A DNA stretch of 64,000 bases from an uncultured Rhodopila sp. (GCA_903932145.1 CAIZFE010000034.1:103214-167213); one strand, 5' to 3'; shown: positions 1-9,695, counted from the stretch's first letter. Numbers and translations are program-made. The notes: generated by a model not told the origin, from the letters alone.

Positions 1-80
1 ACGGAAGCCCGCTCGAACGCACGCATCCCGCCCATCAGGACGAACAGAACCGCGCCGCCGATCAGCAGCCAAAGGATCAT
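1..80 (-). CDS. N-terminus of a small membrane protein, cut by the window edge
   Basis: Only the first 26 codons are present; the gene runs off the left edge. The start ATG (80-78) overlaps the maeB stop in an ATGA junction, so the two are probably translationally coupled. The visible residues begin [18 protein letters not shown] and form one hydrophobic segment followed by Arg, Glu and Arg, as in a membrane-anchored protein with a short periplasmic N-terminus. No function can be assigned from 26 residues. Confidence 0.6.
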   Translation of the reverse strand, partial: MILWLLIGGAVLFVLMGGMRAFERAS

Positions 81-2359
81 GACAGGTTGGCCTGCTCCTG
101 CGCTTCCACCACGGCCAATGCGCTGAGGTTGACAATACCGCGAGCGGTGACGCTGGGCACGACGACGTGGATCGGTTTGGACATCCCCAACAAGATGGGG
201 CCGACCGGCAGTCCGTCAGCGGCGGCTTTCAGAACATTGAACGAAATATTCGCGGCATCCAGCGTCGGCATGATCAACAGGTTGGCACTGCCGCTGAGGC
301 GGCTATCCGGCACCGCCTTGTCACGGATCGCCTCGACCAGCGCGGCATCCGCGTGCATCTCGCCATCGATCTCGAGGCCGGGAGCACGGGCGCGGATCAT
401 TGTCAGCGCCTGACGCATCTTGCGGGCGGAGTGGCTGTCACTGGCGCCGAAGCTGGAATGGGAGACCAGCGCGGCCTTTGGGGTGAGGCCGAAGCCGCGC
501 ACTTCCTCCGCCGCCAGCAGCGTCATTTCGGTGATCTGTTCGGCGGTCGGGTCGATGACCATCATGGTGTCGCAGATGAACAGCACGCCGCTGGGGATGA
601 TCAGGCATGACAGCGCATAGATCCTATTGACGTCCGGACGGCGGGGAATGATCGGCAGGATGTACTGGATCTGCCGCCACCAGGCGCCGGTGCCACCGCA
701 GATCGCCGCGTCCGCCTGCCCGTCATGCAGCAGCATCGCCGCCGCCACCGACGCTCGTGTGGCGACCCGCCGGGCCGCCGGGTCCGGCGGCGTGCCGCGA
801 CGGCCGCTCAGGCGCTGATATTCCGGGATCAACTTGTCGAACACGTCGCGATCGGTGGACGGGTCGAGAATCTGGACCGTCTGCCCCAGTTTCAGGCGCA
901 GCCCCATCTCCTTGACCTTGCCGGCGATCACGTCGCGGCGGCCCAGCAAGATGGGGCGGGCGATACCGTCATCGACCAGGGTCTGGGCGGCACGCAGGAT
1001 GCGTTCGTCCTCGCCTTCCGCGAACACCACGCGTTTGGGGTCGCGAGCGGCGGCCTCGAACACCGGGCGCATCAGGTAGCCGGAGCGGAACACGAACCGC
1101 TCCAGGTCACGCTGATAGTGCGCAAAATCGGTGATCGGGCGGCGGGCGACGCCGGTCGCGATCGCGGCGCGGGCGACGGCCGGAGCGATCTCCAGGATCA
1201 GGCGCGGATCGAACGGCTTCGGGATGATGTATTCCCGCCCGAACACCGGCGCCGATCCGCCGTAAGCAGCGGCGACCACCTCGCTGGCCTCGACCCGGGC
1301 GAGTTTGGCGATGGCTTCCACGGCGGCGATCTTCATCGCCTCGTTGATCGTCGTGGCACCGACATCCAGGGCACCGCGGAAGATGAACGGAAAACACAGA
1401 ACGTTGTTGACCTGATTGGCATAATCGCTGCGGCCGGTGGCGATGATCGCATCGGGACGGGCGGCGGTAACGAGTTCCGGGTCGATCTCCGGGTCGGGAT
1501 TGGCCAGTGCCAGGATCAGCGGTTTGTCGGCCAGCAGATGCAGCCATTCCTGTTTCAGCACGCGGGGCGCGGACAGGCCCATGAAGATGTCGGCGCCGGG
1601 CAGCGCGTCGTGCAGGGTGGTAGCGGCGTTACTGTCGCGGGCATACCGAGCCATGTTGGGCAGCATGTCGGGGCGGTCCTTGGTGACCACACCCTTGATA
1701 TCGGTCAGCGTGACGTTCTCCGGCCGCAGACCCATCGACACCAACAGATCGACGCAGGCCAATGCCGCCGCGCCGGCGCCGGAGGTGACCAGTTTGACCT
1801 CGGACAATTTCTTGCCCTGCAACAGTAACCCATTGCGCACGGCGGCAGCGACGGTGATCGCGGTGCCATGCTGGTCGTCATGGAACACCGGAATTTTCAT
1901 GCGGGAGCGTAGTTCGGCCTCGATCGCGAAGCACTCGGGCGCCTTGATGTCTTCCAGGTTGATGGCGCCGAAGGTCGGCTCCAGCGCCGCGACGACATCG
2001 CAGAACTTGGCGGGATCGAGCGCATCGACCTCGATATCGAACACGTCGATGCCGGCGAACTTCTTGAACAAGACGGCCTTGCCCTCCATCACCGGCTTGC
2101 TCGCCAGCGGGCCGATGTTGCCCAGACCGAGCACCGCGGTGCCGTTGGTGATGACCGCGACGAGGTTGCCGCGCACCGTATAATCGTAGGCCGCGTCAGG
2201 GTCGGCTTTGATCGCCTCGCATGCCGCCGCGACTCCGGGCGAGTAGGCCAGCGCGAGGTCGCGTTGCGTGGCCATGGTCTTGGTTGGCTCGACGGACAGT
2301 TTCCCGGGCCGGGGAAGCCGGTGGTAATCGAGTGCGGCCTTGCGAAAATCGTCGTCCAT
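77..2359 (-). CDS. maeB: NADP-dependent malic enzyme, MaeB-type hybrid with phosphotransacetylase-like domain
   Basis: Oxidatively decarboxylates malate to pyruvate, giving NAD(P)H and CO2 in the cytoplasm. The 760-residue length is normal for the hybrid class. The malic domain (about residues 1-420) shows the [10 protein letters not shown] motif, [12 protein letters not shown], the metal-binding stretch [10 protein letters not shown] and a Rossmann segment [15 protein letters not shown]. The remainder (about 430-760) resembles phosphate acetyltransferase; in characterised relatives this part is regulatory (acetyl-CoA responsive) rather than catalytic. It ends in a 4-base overlap with the next minus-strand gene. 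Family assignment is firm; cofactor preference (NADP over NAD) is inferred from the family. Confidence 0.95.
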   Translation of the reverse strand: MDDDFRKAALDYHRLPRPGKLSVEPTKTMATQRDLALAYSPGVAAACEAIKADPDAAYDYTVRGNLVAVITNGTAVLGLGNIGPLASKPVMEGKAVLFKKFAGIDVFDIEVDALDPAKFCDVVAALEPTFGAINLEDIKAPECFAIEAELRSRMKIPVFHDDQHGTAITVAAAVRNGLLLQGKKLSEVKLVTSGAGAAALACVDLLVSMGLRPENVTLTDIKGVVTKDRPDMLPNMARYARDSNAATTLHDALPGADIFMGLSAPRVLKQEWLHLLADKPLILALANPDPEIDPELVTAARPDAIIATGRSDYANQVNNVLCFPFIFRGALDVGATTINEAMKIAAVEAIAKLARVEASEVVAAAYGGSAPVFGREYIIPKPFDPRLILEIAPAVARAAIATGVARRPITDFAHYQRDLERFVFRSGYLMRPVFEAAARDPKRVVFAEGEDERILRAAQTLVDDGIARPILLGRRDVIAGKVKEMGLRLKLGQTVQILDPSTDRDVFDKLIPEYQRLSGRRGTPPDPAARRVATRASVAAAMLLHDGQADAAICGGTGAWWRQIQYILPIIPRRPDVNRIYALSCLIIPSGVLFICDTMMVIDPTAEQITEMTLLAAEEVRGFGLTPKAALVSHSSFGASDSHSARKMRQALTMIRARAPGLEIDGEMHADAALVEAIRDKAVPDSRLSGSANLLIMPTLDAANISFNVLKAAADGLPVGPILLGMSKPIHVVVPSVTARGIVNLSALAVVEAQEQANLS

Positions 2360-2505
2360 CGTTGCCCCCGGGCAGTCCTGTTGATCGGGCGCACCATGGT
2401 GGCCGGACGGCTTGCTGGCAACACGCGGATGAATTTTGCCTCCTCTGGCCCGAACGGGAAAAATAACGCTACTCTCGCGACCAATTTTGCAAACATCGCC
2501 TAAAC

Positions 2506-2534
2506 TTGCCGGTTCCTCTTGCAGTTTTTAGAAA
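2506..2534 (+). promoter_or_regulatory. Possible sigma70-type promoter of the cobA-cysJI operon
   Basis: TTGCCG (2506-2511) and TAGAAA (2529-2534) are separated by 17 bases in an AT-rich patch of the gap between maeB and cobA. It would start transcription about 55 bases before the preferred cobA start. Each hexamer is only a partial match to consensus, so this is a candidate only. Confidence 0.3.
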
Positions 2535-2593
2535 AATATCCTCCTAAGGCGCTTGGTTCACACTGTTTGAGCGTCCCGGGGCACCCCGTTTCG

Positions 2594-3424
2594 ATGGATT
2601 TTCCCACTCTGACCGGCCCGCGTTTCGACCAGGGCTCCGTCTGGCTTGTTGGTGCCGGTCCCGGGGACCCCGGGCTGCTGACGCTGCACGCCGCCTATGC
2701 GCTGAGCCGCGCCGATGTGGTCGTGCATGACGCCCTGGTGTCCGAGGCGATCCTGTCACTGGCACCGCAAGCCATTCTGGAACTGGCGGGCAAGCGCGCC
2801 GGTGGCATCCGCACGCAGCAGCTTCGCATCAATAACCGGCTGATCCAGCTTGCCCGGCAGGGGCTGCGCGTTGTCCGGCTGAAGGGCGGCGATCCACTCG
2901 TGTTCGGACGTGGCGGCGAGGAAGCCCTCGCTTTGGCCGCCGCCGGGATTGCTTTCCGCATCGTGCCGGGGATCAGCGCCGGAATCGGCGGCACCGCCGC
3001 CGCGGGCATTCCGCTGACGCATCGCCGGTTGGCCCGCAGCGTCGCGTTCGCCACCGGCCACGACTCCAGCGGCGATCTGGCCGACGTGGACTGGGCGGCG
3101 TTGTCGCGAGGCTCGGAGGTGCTGGTCTTTTATATGGCACAACGCCGCATCGGGCAGATCGCTGAACGGCTGATCCAGGCCGGACGCCCCCCCACCGAAC
3201 CGGTCGCGCTGATCAGCAACGCCACCTGCCCTGACCAGGATGTGCGGATTTCGACGCTGGCGACCGCTGCCGCCGACATTGCCGGCGTTCCGGCAGGCTC
3301 CCCGACCCTGATCCTGGTCGGCCCCGTTATCGCGCTGCGCCCGCTGCTGGCGGACTGGCAGCAGACTGAACCCATGACTGTTGAAACCGCGGAGCCGGTT
3401 CGCCCGGCCCGAGCAGAAGGCTGA
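2594..3424 (+). CDS. cobA: Uroporphyrinogen-III C-methyltransferase (SUMT)
   Basis: Methylates uroporphyrinogen III at C2 and C7 with SAM to give precorrin-2, the first step to siroheme and cobalamin. The protein (276 residues from this start) carries the SUMT motifs VGAGPGDPGLLTL near the N-terminus, VRLKGGDPLVFGRGGEE, and the HR-T region near PLTHRRLARS. An upstream in-frame ATG exists at 2519, but the extra 25 residues are not family-like, so 2594 is preferred. It is followed 10 bases later by cysJ and then cysI, which needs siroheme, so the operon couples prosthetic-group synthesis to sulfite reduction. Confidence 0.93.
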   Translation: MDFPTLTGPRFDQGSVWLVGAGPGDPGLLTLHAAYALSRADVVVHDALVSEAILSLAPQAILELAGKRAGGIRTQQLRINNRLIQLARQGLRVVRLKGGDPLVFGRGGEEALALAAAGIAFRIVPGISAGIGGTAAAGIPLTHRRLARSVAFATGHDSSGDLADVDWAALSRGSEVLVFYMAQRRIGQIAERLIQAGRPPTEPVALISNATCPDQDVRISTLATAAADIAGVPAGSPTLILVGPVIALRPLLADWQQTEPMTVETAEPVRPARAEG

Positions 3425-3434
3425 AGGAAACGAG

Positions 3435-5180
3435 ATGCCGCCGATTTTGCCGACTACCGCACCGTTCGCCGAGGAGCACATCGCGGCGCTGAACCGAGTG
3501 ATCTCCGTCACCACCCCGGAACAGCGCGCCTGGCTGTCCGGCTACCTGGCCGGCCTGCAGGCCGCCGGTGGGTCGCAAGCCGCCGTTCCGGCGGCTCCGC
3601 CGGCCAAACGGGCGCCGCTGACGATCCTGTTCGGCACCGAATCCGGCAATTCCGAGGCTTTGGCCGCCCAGGTTCGCAAAGCCTCCGCCAAGCTCGGTTT
3701 TGCACCCAAGGTCGTCGATATGGCGGATTTCACGCCGGCCCAGGCCGCCGCGACGGAAAATCTGGTGATTATCGCCGCCACCTGGGGCGAGGGCGACCCG
3801 CCGCAACGCGCCGTCGATTTCTACGAAGCCCTGATGGCGGATGACGCCCCGCGCTTTGAGAAAACCCGGTTCGCGGTGCTGGCATTGGGCGACCGCGCCT
3901 ACGCGCAATATTGCGAAATCGGCCGCAAGATCGACGAACGGCTTGCAGCCCTGGGCGGCAACCGCATCACCGACCGGATTGATTGCGACCTGGACTATGA
4001 GACACCGGCCACCGGCTGGATCAACTCCACTCTGGAGCGGCTGAACGCCGAAGTTGGCGTTAAAGATGTCGGCGCATCCATTATCCATGTCGATTTCGCG
4101 CGTCCCGGCCAGGAATCGGATGCCCCGACCCGCGCCCACCCGTTCGCCGCCGAAATCACAGAATCCATCCGCCTGAGCGGCAGCCGGTCCACGTCTGACA
4201 CGCTCCACGTTACGCTGTCGCTTGAAGGTTCCGGCATTGCCTATGAACCCGGCGATTCGCTGGGTGTGGTCGCGTCGAACAATCCCATACTGGCGGATGC
4301 GGTGTTGAAGGCCGCGGGCCTGTCCGGCGACGACACGCTCCGTGCCTCGCTGATCGAGCGTCTCGACATCACCACGTTGACCCACAAGCAGCTCGAGGAT
4401 TTTGCGCGTGAAACCGGCACGAAGCCGTTGCCGGCCGAATGGGCAACGGGCCGCCGGATCATCGATCTGCTGGAAACCGCGCCCGGCGCCTTGACCGTCG
4501 CCCAGTTGACCACGCTGCTGCGTCCCCTCGCCCCGCGCTATTACTCCGTTGCCTCCAGCCGCAAGGCCGTTGGCGAGGAAGCGCATCTGCTGGTGGCCGG
4601 GCTGCGCTACACGTCGCACGGACGCGAGCGCGAAGGCGTGGCGTCGCTGGACATCATAGAGCGGCATCGCGAGGGCGATTCACTCAAAGTCTTCCTGCGG
4701 ACGAACCCGCATTTCCGGCTGCCGGCCGATAACGACCGCCCGATCATCATGGTCGGCCCGGGCACCGGCGTGGCACCGTTCCGCGGCTTCCTGCAGGAGC
4801 GTGAGGCCACCGGGGCCACCGGCCGCAACTGGCTGGTGTTCGGCCATCGCAACTATACTCATGACTTCCTGTATCAGTTGGAACTCCAGGATTGGATTCA
4901 GAGCAAGCTGCTGACTCGTCTGGACGTCGCGTTCTCCCGCGATCAGCCGGAGAAGCGCTATGTGCAAAACACGCTGTGGGATGCCCGCTCCGATCTCTAC
5001 GCGTGGTTGAAGGATGGCGCCGCGCTTTACGTCTGTGGTGACGCCAATGCGATGGCCAAGGACGTGCATGCGACGCTGCTGCGGATTCTTGCCGACCAGG
5101 GCAAACAGGATGAAGTCGCGGCAAAAGCGGAACTCGACGCGATCCGTCGCGACGGCCGTTACCTGCGCGACGTTTATTAG
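3435..5180 (+). CDS. cysJ: Sulfite reductase (NADPH) flavoprotein alpha subunit
   Basis: Passes electrons from NADPH through FAD and FMN to the CysI hemoprotein in assimilatory sulfate reduction. The 581-residue protein has an N-terminal FMN flavodoxin domain (about 58-200; TILFGTESGNSEALA phosphate loop), an FAD-binding ferredoxin-reductase domain (RYYSVASS, about 380) and a C-terminal NADPH domain (MVGPGTGVAPFRGFLQ; last residues RDGRYLRDVY, with the aromatic terminus usual in the family). The ATG at 3435 is chosen because it follows an AAGGAAA ribosome site at 3424-3430; the longer reading frame overlaps cobA. It sits 10 bases after cobA and 6 before cysI. Confidence 0.96.
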   Translation: MPPILPTTAPFAEEHIAALNRVISVTTPEQRAWLSGYLAGLQAAGGSQAAVPAAPPAKRAPLTILFGTESGNSEALAAQVRKASAKLGFAPKVVDMADFTPAQAAATENLVIIAATWGEGDPPQRAVDFYEALMADDAPRFEKTRFAVLALGDRAYAQYCEIGRKIDERLAALGGNRITDRIDCDLDYETPATGWINSTLERLNAEVGVKDVGASIIHVDFARPGQESDAPTRAHPFAAEITESIRLSGSRSTSDTLHVTLSLEGSGIAYEPGDSLGVVASNNPILADAVLKAAGLSGDDTLRASLIERLDITTLTHKQLEDFARETGTKPLPAEWATGRRIIDLLETAPGALTVAQLTTLLRPLAPRYYSVASSRKAVGEEAHLLVAGLRYTSHGREREGVASLDIIERHREGDSLKVFLRTNPHFRLPADNDRPIIMVGPGTGVAPFRGFLQEREATGATGRNWLVFGHRNYTHDFLYQLELQDWIQSKLLTRLDVAFSRDQPEKRYVQNTLWDARSDLYAWLKDGAALYVCGDANAMAKDVHATLLRILADQGKQDEVAAKAELDAIRRDGRYLRDVY

Positions 5181-5186
5181 GGATTG

Positions 5187-6893
5187 ATGGATATGGATAT
5201 CGAACGGCCGCTCTCCGCCAATGAGCGTATCAAGTCCGCCAGCAACCTGCTGCGCGGCACCATCGCCGACGGCCTGACGCATGTCGAAACCGGCGCGTTG
5301 GCCGACGACGATACGCAACTGACGAAATTCCACGGATTCTATCAGCAGGACGACCGCGACCTGCGGGCCGAACGCGGCAAGCAGCGGATGGAGAAAGCGT
5401 TCAGCTTCATGGTCCGGATGCGGGTGCCCGCCGGCATCGTGACCCCGAAGCAATGGCTGAAGATCGAGAAGCTGGCGCTGGAGCGCGCCAACGGAACGAT
5501 CCGTCTGACGACGCGGGAGACCGTGCAGTTCCACGGCATCCTAAAGGGCAATCTGCAACCGCTGATGCAGGGCCTGCACGCCGATCTGCTGGACACCATC
5601 GCTGCCTGCGGCGACGTGAACCGCAATGTCATCGCGACCGTCGCGCCCTGGCAGCCGGGATTGTACGCGCAGATCAGCGACCTCGCCCGTGATATTTCGG
5701 TGCATTTGCTGCCGCGCACCCGCGCCTGGCACGAAATATGGCTGAACGAGGAAAAAGTCGCCGGCGGCGAGATCGAGGATGAACCGATTCTTGGCCGCAC
5801 CTATTTGCCGCGCAAATTCAAGATCGCCATCGCCTTGCCGCCGCACAACGACGTCGATGTCTTCGCGCACGATCTGTCTTTGATCGCGATCGTCGAGAAT
5901 GGCGCCATCGTGGGATACAACGTGGTGGTCGGCGGCGGCATGGGCATGACCCATGGCGAGCCCGAAACCTATCCGCGCGCCGGCAACGTGATCGGCTTCT
6001 GCAAGCCGGAACACGCTGTCGATGTCGCCGAGAAAGTCGTTACTGTCCAACGCGACTATGGCGACCGGTCCAACCGCAAGCACGCGCGCCTGAAATATAC
6101 CATCGACGACATGGGTATCGAGCGGTTCGTTTCGTTGGTAAACGAGCGCCTGGACGTAAAGCTGGAGCCGGCTCGATCTTACGCGTTTGGTTCTACCGGC
6201 GACCGGTTCGGCTGGGTGGACGGCGCGGACGGTGACTCGCATTTCGGCTTATTCGTCGAAAACGGCCGGATCAAGGGCCGCATGATGCAAGGCCTGCACG
6301 CGATCGCCGCACTGGATGTCGGGCGTTTCGTGATGACGGCGAACCAGAATTTGATGCTGGCCGATATTCCTGCCACAGCGCGTCCGGCGGTCGAGGCTTT
6401 GCTGGCCGCGCACGGACTGGACCAGCCGGCCGGCGGGTTGCGCCGTAGCGCCATGGCCTGCGTGGCACTGCCCACCTGTGGTCTGGCGCTGGCGGAAAGC
6501 GAACGCTACCTGCCCGATCTGGTGACGCGTCTGGAGGAGCAGCTTGAACGGTTCGGTCTGCGCGACGATGAAATCACCCTCCGCATGACCGGCTGTCCCA
6601 ACGGCTGTGCTCGGCCTTACATCTCCGAGATCGGCCTGGTCGGCCGGACTCCCGGTGTTTACAACCTGTATCTGGGCGGCGCACACGAAGGCTCCAGGCT
6701 GAACAAGCTGCATCGTCGGGACGTCGATGGCGACGAAATCGTTGCTGTTCTGGCACCGCTCTTCTGGTCCTGGGCCAAGGAACGGGGGGACGGCGAACGT
6801 TTCGGTGATTACGTGATCCGAACCGGTGTCGTGCAGGCAACGACCGCCGGGCTGAACTTTCATGAAAACCTGTCTGCAGATGTGGGGAGCTGA
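5187..6893 (+). CDS. cysI: Sulfite reductase hemoprotein beta subunit
   Basis: Six-electron reduction of sulfite to sulfide using siroheme and a [4Fe-4S] cluster. The 568-residue length is typical. The cluster/siroheme cysteines are visible as CVALPTC (about 424-430) and MTGCPNGC (about 469-473). Ferrite-like N- and C-halves include TTRETVQFHGI and the siroheme-contact region around GGGMGMTHGEPETYPR. A TTG at 5184 precedes the ATG at 5187 and a further ATG lies at 5193; 5187 or 5193 is the likely start. It is co-transcribed with cobA and cysJ, and the next gene starts 3 bases after its stop. Confidence 0.96.
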   Translation: MDMDIERPLSANERIKSASNLLRGTIADGLTHVETGALADDDTQLTKFHGFYQQDDRDLRAERGKQRMEKAFSFMVRMRVPAGIVTPKQWLKIEKLALERANGTIRLTTRETVQFHGILKGNLQPLMQGLHADLLDTIAACGDVNRNVIATVAPWQPGLYAQISDLARDISVHLLPRTRAWHEIWLNEEKVAGGEIEDEPILGRTYLPRKFKIAIALPPHNDVDVFAHDLSLIAIVENGAIVGYNVVVGGGMGMTHGEPETYPRAGNVIGFCKPEHAVDVAEKVVTVQRDYGDRSNRKHARLKYTIDDMGIERFVSLVNERLDVKLEPARSYAFGSTGDRFGWVDGADGDSHFGLFVENGRIKGRMMQGLHAIAALDVGRFVMTANQNLMLADIPATARPAVEALLAAHGLDQPAGGLRRSAMACVALPTCGLALAESERYLPDLVTRLEEQLERFGLRDDEITLRMTGCPNGCARPYISEIGLVGRTPGVYNLYLGGAHEGSRLNKLHRRDVDGDEIVAVLAPLFWSWAKERGDGERFGDYVIRTGVVQATTAGLNFHENLSADVGS

Positions 6894-6896
6894 TCG

Positions 6897-7211
6897 ATGC
6901 GTGCTGTTCGTGCCCTGACCGGTGTTTATGGCTATTCCGCCGATCAGCCCTGGTTGCCCGGCCTGCCGCATGCGGCGGCCATATTGGCGACGTATTTCGT
7001 ATTCGGTGTGCAGGCTTGCGTGACAGGTCTGCTGCTGGCGACTCTGGCGAGCTTCATTGTGTATCTGCCGGTGATCGCGTTGGCGCTGAACGGTGGGCGC
7101 GCGATCGCAGCGGACGCCGCCGCTCCGGCGCTGACCATGAAGGCGCAGTTGGCCCTGTTCGGGTTGTGGACGGTGACGGCGTGGATCGGGGCGGCGCTGG
7201 CGTCAGTCTGA
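6897..7211 (+). CDS. Small membrane protein attached to the cysI operon
   Basis: A 104-residue protein whose ATG lies 3 bases after the cysI stop, so it is almost certainly co-translated. It has three predicted membrane segments: residues about 25-42 (AAAILATYFVFG), about 45-64 (LLLATLASFIVYLPVIALAL) and the C-terminal 20 residues, separated by an Ala-rich loop. It has no cysteine pair or heme motif beyond a single Cys near residue 41. I do not recognise the family. By position a role linked to sulfite/sulfide handling is possible but is inference. Confidence 0.75.
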   Translation: MRAVRALTGVYGYSADQPWLPGLPHAAAILATYFVFGVQACVTGLLLATLASFIVYLPVIALALNGGRAIAADAAAPALTMKAQLALFGLWTVTAWIGAALASV

Positions 7212-7213
7212 CG

Positions 7214-7894
7214 TTACGCGGGCGGGGCGTTCCAGCCCCGCCGGTACTCCGGATCGGTGCGTAAGCGCTGATCGAATTTTGCCAGCAGCTTGCGCGCGGT
7301 CAGGCAGGCTGATTTCAGTTCTGCCTGATCGGGACCGAAATGCCCGTTACATAAGCCGGGAAGCGGGGATTTCCGCCATGTCTCGGCAACTTTGCGATCC
7401 GCTGTGCCCTGGGTGAACGGCGGCAAGACGACAGGAGCGGCCACCGATAGAGGCGGCTTTATTGCCTCGGAGGGGTTTGCAGTCGGGGCGCACTCCGCTG
7501 TTCCAGCGGCACACCGACCGTCCATCGCGGCGTCCACTGTCATGATTTGCGCCGCAGGTTGGCGCATCAGCGAGACAAACGACATCGAGCCCACGGCGAC
7601 AAGGCCGATCATCATCGACCATCGCCACACGGTGTCCCGCGGAGCATTGCCAATCTGGATGATCGCCGGCAGCGATGCCGGGTCATGATTTGGCCGGTGG
7701 CCTTGGAAATTCGGCGGTATTTCGGTCAGCCGTTGTCGTCCCAGCACGTCGGCCCAACTCACGCCATGTTTGGCACGAAACTGTTCGACGAGCTGCGCGG
7801 CGTTGTCGCGTTCGCCTGCGTGCGGGCTGCCAAGCATACCGAGCAACGCTTCCAGTCGAACGCGATCAACGGAAGAAATGGTCATTATTCCCAA
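7214..7894 (-). CDS. Uncharacterised single-pass membrane protein
   Basis: 226 residues, converging on the previous gene with 2 bases between stops. Residues about 8-50 (LEALLGMLGSPHAGERDNAA and following, then VSWADVLG) match a short helical module common at the N-terminus of many uncharacterised alphaproteobacterial proteins. One membrane segment lies near residues 93-112 (WSMMIGLVAVGSMSFVSL), followed by a periplasmic part with Cys residues (RCAAGTAEC; LCNGHFG; ACLTARKLL). A second start is possible at codon 4. No function assigned. It may be transcribed away from the 8165 gene across a 270-base gap where I see no clear gene. Confidence 0.65.
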   Translation of the reverse strand: MGIMTISSVDRVRLEALLGMLGSPHAGERDNAAQLVEQFRAKHGVSWADVLGRQRLTEIPPNFQGHRPNHDPASLPAIIQIGNAPRDTVWRWSMMIGLVAVGSMSFVSLMRQPAAQIMTVDAAMDGRCAAGTAECAPTANPSEAIKPPLSVAAPVVLPPFTQGTADRKVAETWRKSPLPGLCNGHFGPDQAELKSACLTARKLLAKFDQRLRTDPEYRRGWNAPPA

Positions 7895-8164
7895 GTCCGA
7901 TGTCAGTGGGCAGGAGCCTGCATACCCTTGCTAAACGCAATAATGAAAGTAAGGGAATGTTGAGGGGTAACACTATGCTGTGTCCCAGTGGGGACCCGGG
8001 TGTTTTGATCAGCAGGCAACCTTTTCCTCTGGTGACTTGGGCGGGCGTCTTGCCCGCGTCGCGGCCCAACTCGGCCAAATGTCGGTTGCATCGGACGAAG
8101 CGGCGTTAACCGATCCTTTACCTTTTTCTGGCACACTGCCCGAGCGTGCTCAGGAACGGACTGG

Positions 8165-8617
8165 ATGGCGGACACGACAGATACCGGAGATATCAAACGC
8201 CAGCAGCGGCGGATGCTGCTGGTCGGCTTCATCGTTGCGGCGATACCGATCGGCTGTCAGTTGCTGATGCTGTTGGCGCTCACGGCCGCTCCGCCGGGGA
8301 CCTTCCCCGCCGCGGATCGAACATTCACCGACCTGCGATTCTGGCCGATCCAGATCGTGCTGCTGTGCGTGGCCGTTGCCGGCAACGCGATATTCGATTG
8401 TATCCGCTTCCTGTGGAATACCGGCCGCGCGGAGCGAACGCCGCTAGGCTATCTGTTGATATTACTGCTTCTCTTTTTCATCGAATCGATGATGTTTTCG
8501 GTCACTTTGCTGGCATCGCGGATCGGATGGCCCTGGCTGGCGCTGATGGTCGTCCTCGGCGGGGCGAATTTACTGCTGGCGTACGCGCTTGAAATGGAAA
8601 TCGCGGGAAAGGGTTGA
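8165..8617 (+). CDS. Small four-helix membrane protein, unknown function
   Basis: 150 residues with four hydrophobic segments: about 17-42, 60-82, 98-118 and 121-143. The N-terminus is hydrophilic (MADTTDTGDIKRQQRR), consistent with an in-cytoplasm N-terminus by the positive-inside rule. Two other frames are open here but lack the membrane pattern. No recognisable motif. A 59-residue membrane ORF follows 57 bases later on the same strand and may be co-transcribed. Confidence 0.6.
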   Translation: MADTTDTGDIKRQQRRMLLVGFIVAAIPIGCQLLMLLALTAAPPGTFPAADRTFTDLRFWPIQIVLLCVAVAGNAIFDCIRFLWNTGRAERTPLGYLLILLLLFFIESMMFSVTLLASRIGWPWLALMVVLGGANLLLAYALEMEIAGKG

Positions 8618-8674
8618 ATCCGTGCAAGAAGAGGCGCATTTTCTTGGCGTTCGAAGCGCCTTTGTGAGGTCCCG

Positions 8675-8854
8675 ATGACATTCCAGGATTGGACTTTGCT
8701 GATAGCGGTCGTCGTTTTCCTGGTGGGCGTTGTCATCTGCACCGCGCGGCTATCGGTTCATACGCAACAGCGTCTGGCCCGGGCAAATGAGCAGGACTGG
8801 CTGATCGATGCGCTGGTCTGGATCAACCGCCACACCTCGCGCCGTCCGCGTTGA
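8675..8854 (+). CDS. Very small single-pass membrane protein (59 residues)
   Basis: Translation of this short frame begins MTFQDWTLLIAVVVFLVG, giving one clear membrane helix (about residues 7-24), followed by a basic amphipathic tail rich in Arg and ending NRHTSRRPR. A GAGG ribosome-binding-like sequence lies at 8666-8669, six bases before the ATG. It is the last gene before tRNA-Leu. Function is unknown. The good start context and clean helix support coding, but length alone cannot exclude chance. Confidence 0.5.
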   Translation: MTFQDWTLLIAVVVFLVGVVICTARLSVHTQQRLARANEQDWLIDALVWINRHTSRRPR

Positions 8855-8885
8855 CGGTCACCTGTCGCTTCGATCCGGAAAGAAT

Positions 8886-8971
8886 TGGTGCGGTCGAGAA
8901 GACTCGAACTTCCACGAGGTTACCCCCACAAGCACCTCAAGCTTGCGCGTCTACCATTCCGCCACGACCGC
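8886..8971 (-). tRNA. tRNA-Leu (anticodon GAG)
   Basis: Read on the minus strand, the acceptor 5' arm GCGGTCG (8971-8965) pairs with CGACCGC followed by discriminator A and an encoded CCA (ending at 8886). The anticodon stem CAAGC/GCTTG flanks the loop TTGAGGT, giving anticodon GAG. The long variable arm (GGGGTAACCTCG region) and the TTCGAGT T-loop identify a class II leucine tRNA. Total length is 86 with CCA. Confidence 0.95.
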
Positions 8972-8992
8972 ACCGTGGTAGGCAGCGGCTGG

Positions 8993-9021
8993 GGTATAGC
9001 GGATGATTGAAAATGGTTCAA
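8993..9021 (-). promoter_or_regulatory. Promoter of tRNA-Leu
   Basis: On the minus strand TTGAAC (9021-9016) and TATACC (8998-8993) are separated by exactly 17 bases, about 22 bases upstream of the mature tRNA 5' end. It overlaps the start region of lipB on the other strand, so the two genes share a compact divergent control region. Confidence 0.55.
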
Positions 9022-9695
9022 TGACCTCATTGGCTCCCGAATGGCTTATTGGCGACGGATTGACCGAATACCCCGTCGCCCTCGCCGAAATGCAACAACG
9101 TGTCGCCGCAATCAGGGCCGGGGCGGCGGCGGAACGGGTGTGGCTGGTGGAGCATCCGCCGCTCTATACCGCCGGAACCTCGGCCAAGCCGGCCGAATTG
9201 ACCGATCCTGCCCGATTCCCGACATTTGACGCCGGGCGGGGCGGCCAGTGGACCTATCACGGTCCCGGCCAGCGCACCGTCTATGTCATGCTCGACCTGA
9301 ACCGTCGCCATGGCCGGGTCCCGCCGCAGGACATTCGCTGCTACGTCAACGGGTTGGAGGAGTGGCTGATCCGCACGCTGGACCGCTTCAACGTCAAGGG
9401 CGAGCGTCGCGAGGGCCGGGTCGGCATCTGGGTCGCCGATCCGCGCACAGGCGCCGAATCAAAAATCGGCGCCATCGGCGTGCGGGTCAGCCGCTGGGTC
9501 AGTTGGCATGGTGTGGCGCTGAATGTCGAACCGAACCTCTCCCACTTCGGCGGCATCGTCCCCTGCGGTCTGCCGCAGTTCGGCGTCACCAGCCTGGCAG
9601 CCCTCGGTATCCCGGCGACGATGCATGATGCGGATGTGGCGTTACGGGCGGCGTGGGACGAGGTATTTGGGTGCGACGCGGTCATCCCGGCGTGA
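9003..9695 (+). CDS. lipB: Lipoyl(octanoyl) transferase
   Basis: Transfers octanoyl from octanoyl-ACP to the lipoyl domains of 2-oxoacid dehydrogenases and glycine cleavage H protein. The 230-residue protein shows the family signatures [42 protein letters not shown] (catalytic Lys in SKIG) and the catalytic Cys in VPCGL. Two ATG starts are possible, 9003 and 9021; neither has a strong ribosome site, and the tRNA promoter on the opposite strand overlaps this region. It is a monocistronic neighbour of the dioxygenase-like gene. Confidence 0.94.
   Translation: MIENGSMTSLAPEWLIGDGLTEYPVALAEMQQRVAAIRAGAAAERVWLVEHPPLYTAGTSAKPAELTDPARFPTFDAGRGGQWTYHGPGQRTVYVMLDLNRRHGRVPPQDIRCYVNGLEEWLIRTLDRFNVKGERREGRVGIWVADPRTGAESKIGAIGVRVSRWVSWHGVALNVEPNLSHFGGIVPCGLPQFGVTSLAALGIPATMHDADVALRAAWDEVFGCDAVIPA

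Noticed and set aside
725..1828. Long plus-strand frame of 367 codons opposite maeB
   Set aside because: Composition is His/Arg/Gly/Gln-rich with no motif, typical of the antisense frame of a GC-rich gene; maeB is strongly supported.
3327..4667. 446-codon minus-strand frame opposite cysJ
   Set aside because: Antisense shadow of a fully recognisable flavoprotein.
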